A stretch of DNA of 64,000 bases from Pseudomonas sp. TNT3 (GTDB lineage: Bacteria > Pseudomonadota > Gammaproteobacteria > Pseudomonadales > Pseudomonadaceae). The notes beneath the pieces are model-generated. The model was not told the DNA's origin and made no database searches. It saw only the letters and a list, made by a program, of their open reading frames with translations. Below are positions 53,830 to 62,744 of the stretch, piece by piece; position 1 is the stretch's first letter, and the number at the start of each line of letters is the position of its first letter. Where the stretch lies: assembly GCF_010095445.2 (NCBI RefSeq), contig NZ_WFGV02000001.1, positions 124,001 through 188,000 of the forward strand, in the 5' to 3' direction. Both the position numbers and the translations under genes were made by a program.

Positions 53830-54681
53830 ATGACCCACGTAATGGCATGCATTGATAACTCACAATCCTCACTGGCGGTCTGCGACTACGCAGCATGGGC
53901 ATCGCGACAACTCAATGCGCCTCTCACCTTGCTGCATGTATTGGATGAAGAGAAATACCCGGCATCAGCTGACCTTAGTGGAAATATTGGCCTCGGCAGT
54001 CGAGAGCATCTACTGGAGGAACTGGCTACGTTGGATGCCCAACGCGCCAGGCTCGCACGGGAGCAAGGTGAACATATGCTTGAAAAGGCCAGGGAGCGAA
54101 CGGTCATCTCCGGCGCTGCTTTTCCTGAGCTGAAGCAGCGTCACGGACACTTGGTAGAAAGTCTGAGCGACCTTCAGGAGGATATTCGACTGTTGCTGAT
54201 AGGAAGAGTGGGTGAAGACAGCTCACGTAGCGCACACAGCCTTGGCAGCCAAATAGAAGCTGTAGTGCGGACAATTCACCGGCCCATCCTGATCACAGCA
54301 AGCAGCTATAAAAAGCCAGAAAAGGTGATGATCGCCTTTGACGGCAGTGCAACAGGCTACAAAATAGTGCAGATGTTTGCAGAAAGTACCTTAGGTAAAA
54401 ATTTGCTAATCCACCTAGTCATGGTTGGTGCAAAATCACAGGGGAATTTGGCGCACCTAGTAACAGCTAGGGGGATACTCGGAGCTGCAGGTTTATCTGT
54501 CGAATCAATTACCCGTGAAGGTGAGGTCGAATTCGAACTCTGTTCCTATCAAGTAGAGCAAGGTATTGATTTGCTGGTCATGGGGGCCTACGGGCATTCA
54601 CGCATCAGGCAGTTTCTGGTAGGCAGCACGACTACTACGATACTTCGAACATCAGCTCTTCCTGTATTACTGCTTCGCTGA
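53830..54681 (+). CDS. Universal stress protein with two UspA domains
   Basis: The 283-residue protein has two tandem Usp folds (about residues 1-150 and 155-283). The second ends with the ATP-binding motif GAYGHSRIRQFLVGSTTTTIL, while the first has a degenerate one. It is cytosolic and probably binds ATP. Its position right after the SulP gene, sharing AAGGAGAT as ribosome site, suggests a role in regulating or protecting that transporter during stress. Confidence 0.9.
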   Translation: MTHVMACIDNSQSSLAVCDYAAWASRQLNAPLTLLHVLDEEKYPASADLSGNIGLGSREHLLEELATLDAQRARLAREQGEHMLEKARERTVISGAAFPELKQRHGHLVESLSDLQEDIRLLLIGRVGEDSSRSAHSLGSQIEAVVRTIHRPILITASSYKKPEKVMIAFDGSATGYKIVQMFAESTLGKNLLIHLVMVGAKSQGNLAHLVTARGILGAAGLSVESITREGEVEFELCSYQVEQGIDLLVMGAYGHSRIRQFLVGSTTTTILRTSALPVLLLR

Positions 54682-54772
54682 CCAGCGTCCCCGGCCACAG
54701 TATTTCCAAGCTCGAGAAATACTGTGGTTACCCCAGACGATGATCATCTGATCGAGTCGGAAAATAGACCCC

Positions 54773-55214
54773 ATGCAACTTATAACCGAAATTATTCATC
54801 CAGAACTGAACTCCATACGAGGGAGAGTATTCCGTCGTCATGCCGCGCGCGGCATCGTATTGCGGTACGAACAGATCCATTTGCTATTCACTGAGCGCTA
54901 TAACAACTTTAGCTTCCCTGACGGCGGACTTGAAGCCGGCGAGGACATTGTCACAGGCCTGAAGCGTGAGCTTGGAAGAGACTGATGCCCGTGAGATTCA
55001 GGTACTTCAGCACTACGGCGATATCGAAGAATACCGGCCTTACTGGAAGCCACAATATGACCTGATGCACATGACGTCGCATTTTTATCTATGCGAAGTA
55101 ACGCCCCAGCTAGAGCCGGTCAAAATGGAAAGCCACGAAATCGCTCAGAAGTCATCGATGGGGCAGTCAATTCAGCGCGAAACGTTCATGCTGAAAAAGT
55201 CGCGTCCGATTTGA
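54773..55214 (+). pseudogene. Nudix hydrolase, frameshifted
   Basis: The first frame (54773-54985) has GGLEAGEDIVTGLKREL, the Nudix box start (GX5EX7RE), then GRD and stop. One extra G at about 54976 breaks it; removing it restores EETDAREIQVLQHYGDIEEY, the second half of the box, in the frame running to 55214. The rest (HMTSHFYLCEVTPQLEP) is standard. A Nudix pyrophosphatase gene inactivated by a single-base insertion, unless this is a sequencing error. Confidence 0.78.
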
Positions 55215-55297
55215 TGCCGCCAATCAGCCGTTGAGGGGGGGTATTCTCAGTAGCTTATGGCGTAAAGCACGATGACTACACTTCGCGAAACGATGTT

Positions 55298-55338
55298 CCG
55301 GCCACGAGATTTCTGTCAGAGAGAAACTCCGTGGCCGG
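55298..55338. terminator. Long hairpin at the 3' end of nhaA
   Basis: CCGGCCACG (55298-55306) pairs with CGTGGCCGG (55330-55338), with further pairing inside (AGATTTCT / GAGAGAAACT). It starts just past the stop of the minus-strand nhaA gene at 55350 and probably terminates it. Confidence 0.65.
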
Positions 55339-55349
55339 CTCGCTTACGC

Positions 55350-56555
55350 TTATTTAGAAACCGTGGCGGCGACCATGGCAGGCGCAGCGCTGCGGCGCAA
55401 AATCAGGACACCACCTATCGCAGCCAACGTTGAACCGATCAACACACCGACTTTCACCTCGTCAATCAGGTGAGCTGATCCAGCAAACGCCAGGTTTCCG
55501 ATGAACAGGCTCATGGTGAAGCCGATGCCACACAAGAGCGCAACGCCATAAAGCTGTGCCCAATTGCTGCCTTCCGGCAGTTTGGCCAAGCCCATACGAA
55601 TTGCCAGAGCAGCCAATAGGAAGATGCCAATCTGCTTGCCCACCAACAGGCCGAGCGCAACCCCCAGCGGAACCGGATCGACTAGGTTTTCCATCGAAAT
55701 ACCGGCCAATGAAACACCCGCGTTGGCGAAGCCAAAAATCGGCACCACAGCGAACGCTACCCACATGTGCAACTTCTCTTCTAGGAAAAGCAGCGGAGAT
55801 CGGGCTTCCTCTTCTGGCTTGCCCATTGGGACACACAATGCAACGGCAACACCCGCAAGGGTGGCATGCACCCCCGACTGCAGCACGAAGAACCACAGCA
55901 CACCACCGACCAGCAAATACGGGAACAATCGTCTGACGCCCAGTCGATTCATTGCGATCAGAATGACCAGGGTCGTGAGCGAAGCCAGCAACATCGGAAT
56001 GGAAAGACCAGTGGTGTAGAAAAAGGCGATGATGACCACAGCACCCAGGTCGTCAATGATCGCCAAGGCGGCGAGGAAGACCTTCAGCGACGTAGGGACT
56101 CGCTTACCCAGCAGCGACAAGACGCCCAGGGCGAATGCGATGTCGGTAGCGGCTGGGATAGCCCATCCCTTCAACGTCTCAGTGTTACCCCAATTGATGG
56201 CGATGTAGATCAGCGCAGGCACAACCATGCCGCCTACAGCACCAAATCCAGGCAAGGCGCGCTGTCCCCACGTGGAGAGCCCGCCTGCTAAAACCTCTCT
56301 TTTGATCTCGAGTCCGACCATCAGGAAGAAGATCGCCATCAGGCCATCATTGACCCAATGCTCGACAGACATGCCCAACCAGACACTGTGCAAGGCTGCA
56401 AAATAACCTTGCGAGAGAGGCGAGTTGGCCACGATTAGTGCCGCGAGTGCTGCGCCCATCAGCACAAGACCGCCAGCGGACTCCGACGACAGGAAGCGAG
56501 CCAGAATCGCGGCTGCTCTAGGAGTTTCGGCTTTAGCTTGATGATTAGTCATCAA
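55350..56555 (-). CDS. nhaA: Na+/H+ antiporter NhaA
   Basis: The 401-residue protein has 12 predicted membrane helices and NhaA signatures: [39 protein letters not shown], and [19 protein letters not shown] with the paired sodium-binding aspartates (IDDL). It exchanges two protons for one Na+ and is active at alkaline pH. It begins at ATG 56555 or 56552. A terminator hairpin follows. The C-terminus is slightly extended but ordinary for Pseudomonas. Confidence 0.95.
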   Translation of the reverse strand: MMTNHQAKAETPRAAAILARFLSSESAGGLVLMGAALAALIVANSPLSQGYFAALHSVWLGMSVEHWVNDGLMAIFFLMVGLEIKREVLAGGLSTWGQRALPGFGAVGGMVVPALIYIAINWGNTETLKGWAIPAATDIAFALGVLSLLGKRVPTSLKVFLAALAIIDDLGAVVIIAFFYTTGLSIPMLLASLTTLVILIAMNRLGVRRLFPYLLVGGVLWFFVLQSGVHATLAGVAVALCVPMGKPEEEARSPLLFLEEKLHMWVAFAVVPIFGFANAGVSLAGISMENLVDPVPLGVALGLLVGKQIGIFLLAALAIRMGLAKLPEGSNWAQLYGVALLCGIGFTMSLFIGNLAFAGSAHLIDEVKVGVLIGSTLAAIGGVLILRRSAAPAMVAATVSK

Positions 56556-56879
56556 CGTCCTTGGGATCGCTTAAAAGGTAATATGTTAACACTTGGCTCA
56601 TGCACGCGTGGCGGGGTTAAACAGCCTGAAACAGTTAACGCTGAAGGGCATAGTCAGCGAGCATTCCTCAACGCAAGCCTATGAAATAGTGCTTACGCCC
56701 ACCCCTCCCTTCTCTTTAAGATCAAGCAGGGCGAGGCTCATGCCAAAAGGCGCCGCAATGACAAATGATTTGAACGCAGGCTCCCAAGCGCTTTCTATCT
56801 AGGTATATGGGCATTGGTAACCAAGGCAATCGTCGTTTGTCATTGATACTGGAAGCTAACGGGACGAAGGATTTGCGAA
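56556..56879. other. Divergent intergenic stretch, nhaA to DUF1264 gene
   Basis: The 324 bases hold no recognisable gene; the open frame 56593-56802 has no features. Promoters for nhaA and for the gene at 56880 should lie here. Confidence 0.35.
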
Positions 56880-57653
56880 ATGATTGGAGGTAATACCCTA
56901 CGAATGTTTTTCACCGCCCTCAGACCTTCGTTGGTTCTGTCCGGCCTCTTGCTAACAGCGTGCGCCGTTAGCACTACACCGTCCTATGTCGTTGCTCCGG
57001 GAGAGGACAAGACAACCATTACGCGCGCTCTGGATACCGGTGCCGCTCTACTTCAATCGCGTCCGCCCATCGATGCGCTAAATGCCTACCTGGATGGTTT
57101 CCATTTTTACAGTGGCCATCCCGATGCTCAAATGGAGGCTCATCACTACTGCTCCATTCTCAATGAGCAAGTGATTCAGTGCGTGATGTATGATGGTAAT
57201 CGCAAGGATGCGAAGCTCGTGGGGGTCGAATACATCATCGATGAGCAGCTATTTGCTAAATTGCCGAACGCTGAAAAAGCGCTTTGGCACAGCCATGTTC
57301 ATGAAGTGAAGTCGGGCCAACTGATTGCTCCCGGCATTCCGGACTTTGCAGAACATGCGCTTATGGAGAAACTCATCCATACCTATGGCAAGACTTGGCA
57401 TACGTGGCACACCGACCTCAACAAAGAGTTACCGCTAGGCGTACCGCAACTGATGATGGGATTCACAGCTGATGGCCAGATCAACCAGCGACTGGTAGCC
57501 GACCGGGACAAAAGATTTGACGTCGATAGCTCTCGGAAAAAGAACGCCCGTGCCGCCATCCCTGTCCCACCTATAGATCCAGGTGCTGATGCTTGGCGCA
57601 ATGGAAAGGGCTTTCAAATCGAAGATCCGACTGGCAATGAGCATCGGCACTGA
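56880..57653 (+). CDS. DUF1264 (oil-body-associated-like) lipoprotein
   Basis: The 257-residue protein has a lipoprotein signal (LVLSGLLLTACAVSTTP, lipobox LTAC) and then the DUF1264 domain: AYLDGFHFYSGHPDAQMEAHHYC, QCVMYDGNRKDAKLVGVEYII and ALWHSHVHEVKSGQLIAPGIP. The family is known from plant oil-body proteins and many bacteria; its biochemistry is unknown. The His-rich motifs (EAHHYC, WHSHVHEV, WHTWHTDL) could bind a metal. Start at ATG 56880 behind GAAGGA, or ATG 56904. Confidence 0.83.
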   Translation: MIGGNTLRMFFTALRPSLVLSGLLLTACAVSTTPSYVVAPGEDKTTITRALDTGAALLQSRPPIDALNAYLDGFHFYSGHPDAQMEAHHYCSILNEQVIQCVMYDGNRKDAKLVGVEYIIDEQLFAKLPNAEKALWHSHVHEVKSGQLIAPGIPDFAEHALMEKLIHTYGKTWHTWHTDLNKELPLGVPQLMMGFTADGQINQRLVADRDKRFDVDSSRKKNARAAIPVPPIDPGADAWRNGKGFQIEDPTGNEHRH

Positions 57654-57823
57654 AATCATCAAGCTAACTGGCTAGCCTTTGGACTTTCGTGAGTCAGCGC
57701 TACCAGGAAAAACCATTGCTCCTGAATAGTCCGATCCTCTTTATGAATCCTTAACTACTCAGTTTCGCTCTGAAGAAACTCACCCGCCCGCGCAATGATT
57801 TCGCCGTTGATCAAAGGACGTGT

Positions 57824-58165
57824 TTGACTCCCTTTGCGTGTCCGCACTGTCAGTGCCAGAGCGTATCAGTATTGGAGATGAAAGCTGCGCATCTCACCTC
57901 CCAGCACTGCGGGGCTTGCAAAAACCACTTGGCATTGGCATTGGCATTGGCATTGGCATTGGCATTGGCATTGGCATTGGCATTGGCATTGAACTCAAAC
58001 GTCACAGGTTCGTCTAGCGTTAAAGATGGGGCAGCTCTGGTACTCCGTCCGTGTACGGTCAGGGAGGTTGCCATGGCGACCACTGCCGCGCGCTTAAACT
58101 ACTTCCACGACACCCTTTTCTTCCAAAAGTATTTGTACCGGATCGAATTGCTACAGCGCCTCTAA
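57824..58165 (+). CDS. Doubtful ORF with CXXC pairs and an expandable Leu-Ala repeat
   Basis: A TTG-initiated frame of 113 codons starts TPFACPHCQCQSVSVLE, with CXXC pairs at FACPHC and HCGACKNH, the outline of a zinc ribbon, followed by ten Leu-Ala dipeptides encoded by the hexamer repeat, then a basic tail (ARLNYFHDTLFF). The zinc-ribbon part may be a fragment of a transposase or regulator. I cannot show that it is translated; the start codon is TTG and no good ribosome site is visible. Confidence 0.35.
   Translation: MTPFACPHCQCQSVSVLEMKAAHLTSQHCGACKNHLALALALALALALALALALALNSNVTGSSSVKDGAALVLRPCTVREVAMATTAARLNYFHDTLFFQKYLYRIELLQRL
57929..57988. repeat. Hexanucleotide tandem repeat (TTGGCA)10
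   Basis: Ten perfect copies of TTGGCA run from 57929 to 57988. The unit length keeps the reading frame. One partial unit of the same sequence (TTGGCATTGGC) also occurs at the edge of the IS3 fragment near 59268. Confidence 0.95.
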
Positions 58166-58340
58166 ACCGAAACAGTCGCCTTCGCCAGTACCACCAACCC
58201 GAAGGCAGACTCCGGAGTACGGAGCCTCCTGTTCTTGTTCTTCGGGAAACATTTGTATCGGGCCAAGAGGCGGTCGGTACTGCATTACTTCAGGCGGGAA
58301 CAAACGTTATGGCATGTGATTTTGCCTCAATGTCGATCCG

Positions 58341-58583
58341 CTAGAACTTCGGTGCATCGCCTGTGGCTTCCGCAATGGTGGCAAAAGCCTCCTCCATATC
58401 GGCGATGTTGTCTTGAAGCTTCTGAAAAACCAATAGGAAAGCGCCGTCCACATCCACGGTCTGGTGGCCACGCAGCGTACCTACTCTTTCATCCTCCATC
58501 TGCTGGAGACGGTTGACGCTCTCTCGCAGAGACAACAGCTGATCAAAGATGGCGCCGATTTGAGCTTGGCTCTGTGCACTCAT
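58341..58583 (-). CDS. Small helical protein, coupled to the upstream frame
   Basis: From ATG 58583 the 80-residue protein reads MSAQSQAQIGAIFDQLLSLR and SVNRLQQMEDERVGTLRG, with a last helix EEAFATIAEATGD. Heptad-like leucines suggest a coiled coil. Its ATG overlaps the stop of the chimeric frame at 58580 (ATGA), so it was translated with the gene whose 3' end survives there. No family is recognised; the pair could be a two-component defence or regulatory unit, but that is only a guess. Confidence 0.6.
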   Translation of the reverse strand: MSAQSQAQIGAIFDQLLSLRESVNRLQQMEDERVGTLRGHQTVDVDGAFLLVFQKLQDNIADMEEAFATIAEATGDAPKF

Positions 58584-59284
58584 TGTTGCCACCCAAGCCT
58601 TGAATTGATCTCCCTTCGATAGGACGTATCGATCTGAGCCGGCACCCGCCTAATGTAGTCCCGCGCGTGCTCCTGCGCATCTGCACTCAAACCAGCAAGA
58701 TATGAAACGGCGTCATCAACAGTTGGGATCAAACCTTCAATGTCTTCGAACTTGGGCGGCAGTGCAGTCCAAATGACTGCGTCCAATTGGTGAAGGAGTG
58801 CCCATTCAACCGCCATGCGTAGCGCTTCGCAGGTCAGGTTGGCATCAGAAATCATCGAGAACGACCAGCCTACGATCCTGGGAGCGTACAGATCCAGAAC
58901 GGCAGCGAAGTACACCCACCGCTTGCCGACCTTGATGTATGTCACGTCGCCACACCACACCTGATTAACCGCCGTCACATCAAATTGTCGCTTGAGCACG
59001 TGCGGCGCCACCAAGGCCTCCACGCCCGGCGACTTGTACTTATGGCGCCTGCGCTGACGACTAGCGATGCCAGCTTCGCGCATCAGACTGCGAGCCATAT
59101 AACGCCCGATACGATACCCTTTGGCTTGTAGCTCCTTGGACAAAGTACGTGCGCCGGCCGACTCTCTGGACGCCTTGTGGTGCCTGACCAGCGCGGCTTT
59201 GAGCTTGTCCCTTTCAGGATTTGCTCTGCCTTGGCGCTGGCGCCAGGCATAGAAGCTGCTGCGGTTATTGGCATTGGCTAACAA
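58580..59284 (-). pseudogene. Chimeric frame: IS3 OrfB start fused to an unknown protein end
   Basis: The minus strand first encodes an IS3 OrfB amino region (ANNRSSFYAWRQRQGRANPE, RQFDVTAVNQVWCGDVTYI with the first catalytic D, AVLDLYAPRIVGWSF). Near 58790 it changes into an unrelated end: DAVIWTALPPKFEDIEG, then AVSYLAGLSADAQEHARDYI and INSRLGWQQ. The first OrfB residues are missing and the second DDE acids are lost. The fusion is in frame, so a hybrid protein of 234 residues could be made. The unknown end overlaps the next gene's start (ATGA), so it is the remnant of a native gene cut by the IS. Confidence 0.75.
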
Positions 59285-59285
59285 G

Positions 59286-59447
59286 ATGAATGCTGAATAT
59301 CACGGCAAGGTCAGCAACATCGTCGCGGCAAGCGCAGATCGTAAGGCCTTCGAAAAACGGCTATCTGAATTTGGAGGAATAGGGCCGAAAACCATCGAGA
59401 TTTTTATGAGGGAAGCGGCTGCGGTGCTCTTCGGAACTTCCCCCTAA
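59286..59447 (+). pseudogene. C-terminal fragment with helix-hairpin-helix motif
   Basis: The 53 codons from ATG 59286 read MNAEYHGKVSNIVAASAD then FGGIGPKTIEIFMREA, a helix-hairpin-helix of the DNA-glycosylase/endonuclease III type, and end normally at 59447. The IS3 fragment on the other side of 59284 shows that the front of the gene is gone. It lies directly before an alpha/beta hydrolase gene. Confidence 0.6.
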
Positions 59448-59492
59448 CTCTCACCACTACTGCCTCCCAATTGCGTGCAGCAAGGAGAAATC

Positions 59493-60323
59493 ATGACAAC
59501 GCACAGGCTAATAGCGAAGGGCTTGCAGTTGAATGTTTCGATCTGCGGTCAAGGCTCTCCGCTGCTTTTACTCAATGGTTTGGGTGGGTTGATTCGTACC
59601 TTCGATCCGCTGCGCGATGAACTCGACGACTTCATGACCATCACGCCGGACGTGCCAGGAGTCGGCAAGTCGCAAATGCCCCATTGGCCCATTCGCCTGC
59701 CACGCCATGCCGACTTGATTGCCGAGATGCTCCAGCAATTGGGAATCGACCAGGTCGATGTGTTCGGGGTGAGCTGGGGAGGTGCATTGGCTCAAGAATT
59801 CTCTCTTCGTTACCCGAGCATGGTACGTAGGCTGATCCTAGCTGCGACATCTCCCGGCCCAGTGCTTTTGATGAAGCCTGCTGACGTTATGGATTTTTTC
59901 CGCAAGAGTAAAAACGCCAAAATGCGCAAGCAAGATAGCTCCCGCAATTCAATTCATACGCTGCTTCGGTTCGGTGTGATGAAAGGCATGCTCTCTGTTA
60001 ATCCGCGAACCTACTATTTCCAGCTCGCAGCCTTGATCGGATGGACAAGCCTGCTTCGGTTGTCCCGGCTGCCTCAACGCACGCTGGTTCTTACCGGCGA
60101 CCGCGATCCGTTAATACAGGCGTACAACGCCCATATCCTGCGCCGTACAATTCGACATTCAGAACTTCGCATTCTGAAGGGCGAGGGGCACTTTTTTGTG
60201 GTGACCAGCGCTAGACGAACTGCCGTCTTGATCCGCGAATTTCTTAGCCGGCAATATGACGATGAAGAGATGGCACCGAGGATCGAAGACCGAAACGCTA
60301 AGGCGAGCCTAGAGCGCGCCTAG
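59493..60323 (+). CDS. Alpha/beta hydrolase, PHA-depolymerase-like
   Basis: The 276-residue protein starts at ATG 59493 behind AAGGAGA. It has the oxyanion segment LLLNGLGG, the nucleophile elbow FGVSWGGALAQ (Ser), the acid in LTGDRDPLI and the histidine in GEGHFFVV, so a complete catalytic triad. Residue order and the RTFDPLRDEL start resemble Pseudomonas intracellular poly(3-hydroxyalkanoate) depolymerases and related esterases. No pha gene is nearby, so esterase activity on another substrate is equally likely. Confidence 0.85.
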   Translation: MTTHRLIAKGLQLNVSICGQGSPLLLLNGLGGLIRTFDPLRDELDDFMTITPDVPGVGKSQMPHWPIRLPRHADLIAEMLQQLGIDQVDVFGVSWGGALAQEFSLRYPSMVRRLILAATSPGPVLLMKPADVMDFFRKSKNAKMRKQDSSRNSIHTLLRFGVMKGMLSVNPRTYYFQLAALIGWTSLLRLSRLPQRTLVLTGDRDPLIQAYNAHILRRTIRHSELRILKGEGHFFVVTSARRTAVLIREFLSRQYDDEEMAPRIEDRNAKASLERA

Positions 60324-60394
60324 ATTAGTTAATCCGCTCGTTGACGTCGTTGTGAAGGGGGCTCACGACGCAGTCGTAGTGAACTGGCCTAATG

Positions 60395-60838
60395 ATTTTG
60401 GACACTTCAATCGGGCGCTATGATAGCGCCCAAATCTGAGGTGTTTGGATATGCGTAAATCTTATTCGAGTGAGTTCAAGCTCAAGGCTGCCAGCATGGT
60501 GTTGGATGAAGGTCAGCCGGTTACCGAAGTCTGTGCCAGCTTGGATATCGGCCCCACAGCCCTGCGCCGCTGGGTTGATCAAGTGCAAAAAGAACGCCTG
60601 GGCTCGACTCCGGTGGGAGCCAAGGCAATTACCGCTGACCAACGAGAAATCCAGAGACTCAAAGCTCTGCTCAGAGAGAAAGACCTGGATATCGAAATCC
60701 TAAAAAAGGCCAGTGCTCTCCTGCTTTTGGACGCCAAAGATCATTCACGCTGATCGATGAGCTGGACGAGCAGTACGGCGTTAAAAGGTGTTGCCGGGCG
60801 TTCGGGGTTAACCGCGACGCGGTGGTCTCGTCATAACG
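60395..60838 (+). mobile_element. IS3-family left end with orfA and orfB start
   Basis: The element end lies near 60395 (TGATTTTGGACACTTCAATC), then a perfect stem GGCGCTATGATAGCGCC, and OrfA from ATG 60451 to 60753: MRKSYSSEFKLKAASMVLDE, ALRRWVDQVQKERLG and IEILKKASALL (helix-turn-helix and leucine zipper). OrfB begins FTLIDELDEQYGVKRCCRAF in the shifted frame, as in programmed frameshifting, but ends near 60838. OrfA alone is intact. Confidence 0.8.
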
Positions 60839-61204
60839 GACGTAGTGAGCCTGACCGAGCATCACGACTAACTGGCGGTGAGTACAGCTCGCCAGTTTAT
60901 GCGGCGTATCCCGCTGGTGTTGCTCGACGATAACCTGATACGCCTTGGCGGCAATCGGCCGCTGGATTCTCTTGCCCATCAGGAAACTGGCGATCAGCCA
61001 TTGAATAACCCGGCTTCGTTCGCACCTTGAAGGTCGATTTGCAAGTCATGTGCGCTGATGATTTTGCTCACCGGTTCACCTTCTAGCCATGATCTCATTT
61101 GAGACCCAGCACTACTGCTTACGATCCAACCAAATCCATGGATAAGGAACCCTTATTCATGCTCGACGCCTAATGATTGAACCTTACGATTTGAGAAAGA
61201 CGAA
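60839..61204. other. Unassigned stretch with a minus-strand remnant
   Basis: A minus frame from ATG 60979 to about 60830 reads MGKRIQRPIAAKAYQVIVEQ and CTHRQLVVMLGQAHYVRY. It looks like a protein fragment cut by the IS3 element but I cannot name it. From 60980 to 61204 I see nothing except an acceptable promoter region for the next gene. Confidence 0.4.
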
Positions 61205-61387
61205 ATGCATATTTCCGACACAATCCAAGTCATGGAAGCGCTGTCAGCCAACGAAGTAAACCTTAAGCTTCACGAGGGCTGGTCATTGATATCTGTGGTC
61301 GTCACAACCCATCCCAATGGTCAGCTCCATCCTTGCTACATTCTCGGCAAATCGAAAACCTCATCCGACCATCAGAAGTCCGATTGA
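61205..61387 (+). CDS. Small DUF4177/DUF1737-like protein
   Basis: The 60-residue protein reads MHISDTIQVMEALSANEVN then GWSLISVVVTTHPNGQ and CYILGKSK. The pattern 'x-GWxLIsVvt...yxLGK' is that of small beta-alpha proteins related to DUF4177 and DUF1737. GAGAAAGACGAA precedes ATG as ribosome site. Function unknown; it is cytosolic. Confidence 0.65.
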   Translation: MHISDTIQVMEALSANEVNLKLHEGWSLISVVVTTHPNGQLHPCYILGKSKTSSDHQKSD

Positions 61388-61442
61388 CTAGGGTGGCATC
61401 GACCTAGCGATTTACTTCGCTGAACAGTACCGGGGGGATAAC

Positions 61443-61685
61443 TTGGCTTATCTGAATTGGATTCAATGGCCAGCGATGGTTGTTACCGTTCTCGCCGCAT
61501 GGCTAATCGGGTCGCAGCGGCCAGGACGGCGGATGATCGGGTTTATATGCTTCAGTGTGAGCAACGTGTTGTGGGTGATTTGGGGATTCAACGCAGGCGC
61601 GTATGCATTGATCTTATTACAGGTTTGTCTTTTCCTGATGAACCTTCGAGGGCTCAAGAAAAACACAAGCCTCAATGAGACATAA
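61443..61685 (+). CDS. Small membrane protein, three helices
   Basis: The 80-residue frame starts with TTG 61443 (AYLNWIQWPAMVVTVLAAWL) and has three hydrophobic segments, including GFICFSVSNVLWVIWGF and AYALILLQVCLFLMNLRG. This resembles small inner-membrane proteins of the PnuC-like or amino-acid-exporter-like kind, but it is much shorter than either. The ribosome site GGGGG is upstream. It lies 55 bases after the small soluble gene and may share its transcript. Confidence 0.65.
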   Translation: MAYLNWIQWPAMVVTVLAAWLIGSQRPGRRMIGFICFSVSNVLWVIWGFNAGAYALILLQVCLFLMNLRGLKKNTSLNET

Positions 61686-61742
61686 TCAGCCGGCAGGGTC
61701 AGTGTTAATCGAAGAGCAGTAGACACCGCCAAGGACATTGAA

Positions 61743-62603
61743 ATGTTCGATAACTTTTCTCTCGATACCGTAAAACTTCCGGAGGCAACCCTCAGAGTCA
61801 GGCATGGTGGGAGCGGCTCTCCCGTCTTATTACTCCATGGGCATCCTAGAACTCATGCGACCTGGCATCGCGTTGCTCCACTCTTGGCAAAAAATCATTA
61901 TGTTGTCTGCCCAGACCTTAGAGGCTTTGGGCAGTCATCGAAGCCTGAGGACACAGCCGATCATGCGGGCTCCTCAAAGCGCGCCAAGGCTCGTGACTGC
62001 ATCACTTTGATGCGCCATTTGGGTCATGAGCGATTCGCCGTGATTGGCCATGATCGAGGTAGTTACACTGCCTTTCGCACGGCTATGGATCATCCCGAAG
62101 CCGTCACACATCTAGGCATATTGGACGGTGTGCCGATACTTGAAGCTCTCGAGCGCTGTAACGCCCAGTTCGCGACGAAGTGGTGGCACTGGTTCTTCTT
62201 CGGACAACTCGAAAAACCGGAGCAGGCAATCCTGGCTGACCCTGATCGATGGTACGGCGGCACCGCCGAGGCGATGGGTGCAGACGCCTACAGAGACTAT
62301 CAAGCAGCCATCCATGACCCAGCGACCGTTCATGGCATGGTCGAAGATTATCGAGCAGGCTTGGGAATCGACCGTACTCACGATGAAGTCGACCGCCGCG
62401 AGAGCCGCAAGGTTAAGTGCCCGACAATGATTTTATGGTCGCTACGTGATGATCTTGAGCTTCTGTACGGCGATGTTTTAGCCCTGTGGGAACCTTGGAC
62501 GACACAACAACGTGGTCGTGGGCTCAACTGTGGGCATCACATGGCGGAGGAAGTGCCCGACGAACTTGCAAGAGAAATCATTCAATTCCTGCGTGAGACC
62601 TAA
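61743..62603 (+). CDS. Haloacetate (fluoroacetate) dehalogenase-type alpha/beta hydrolase
   Basis: The 286-residue protein has LLLHGHPRTHATWH (oxyanion and carboxylate-binding Arg), the nucleophile motif GHDRGSYTAFR (Asp followed by Arg, as in fluoroacetate dehalogenases), KWWHWFFFGQL, the His-Trp halide pocket, and a C-terminal GHHMAEEVP histidine. These together are characteristic of haloacetate dehalogenase H-1/FAcD enzymes, which hydrolyse C-F or C-Cl bonds of haloacetates to glycolate. The third halide-binding Tyr may be in DYRAGLG. Some homologues act as epoxide hydrolases, but the Asp-Arg pair favours dehalogenation. Confidence 0.85.
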   Translation: MFDNFSLDTVKLPEATLRVRHGGSGSPVLLLHGHPRTHATWHRVAPLLAKNHYVVCPDLRGFGQSSKPEDTADHAGSSKRAKARDCITLMRHLGHERFAVIGHDRGSYTAFRTAMDHPEAVTHLGILDGVPILEALERCNAQFATKWWHWFFFGQLEKPEQAILADPDRWYGGTAEAMGADAYRDYQAAIHDPATVHGMVEDYRAGLGIDRTHDEVDRRESRKVKCPTMILWSLRDDLELLYGDVLALWEPWTTQQRGRGLNCGHHMAEEVPDELAREIIQFLRET

Positions 62604-62744
62604 TACTTCAGTTCGCAATCATGCATCTTTGACCGGGATCATGAAACTCGATGCACTGAAGACCACAGAAAGCTTAAACGCGAATACACTGAGATATTGA
62701 CGCGTCAGACGCCGGCCTGTTGCGCCTGGCTAAGGAATCCTTGA

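Noticed and set aside
55556..56291. Plus-strand frames opposite nhaA
   Set aside because: Pro/Ser/Arg-rich antisense artefacts of a high-scoring transporter gene.
57929..57988. CRISPR-like array
   Set aside because: Six-base units without spacers; an ordinary microsatellite.
57820..58083. Gly-Ile and Asn-Ala repeat proteins from the other frames of the TTGGCA array
   Set aside because: Pure products of the tandem repeat; no coding signals.
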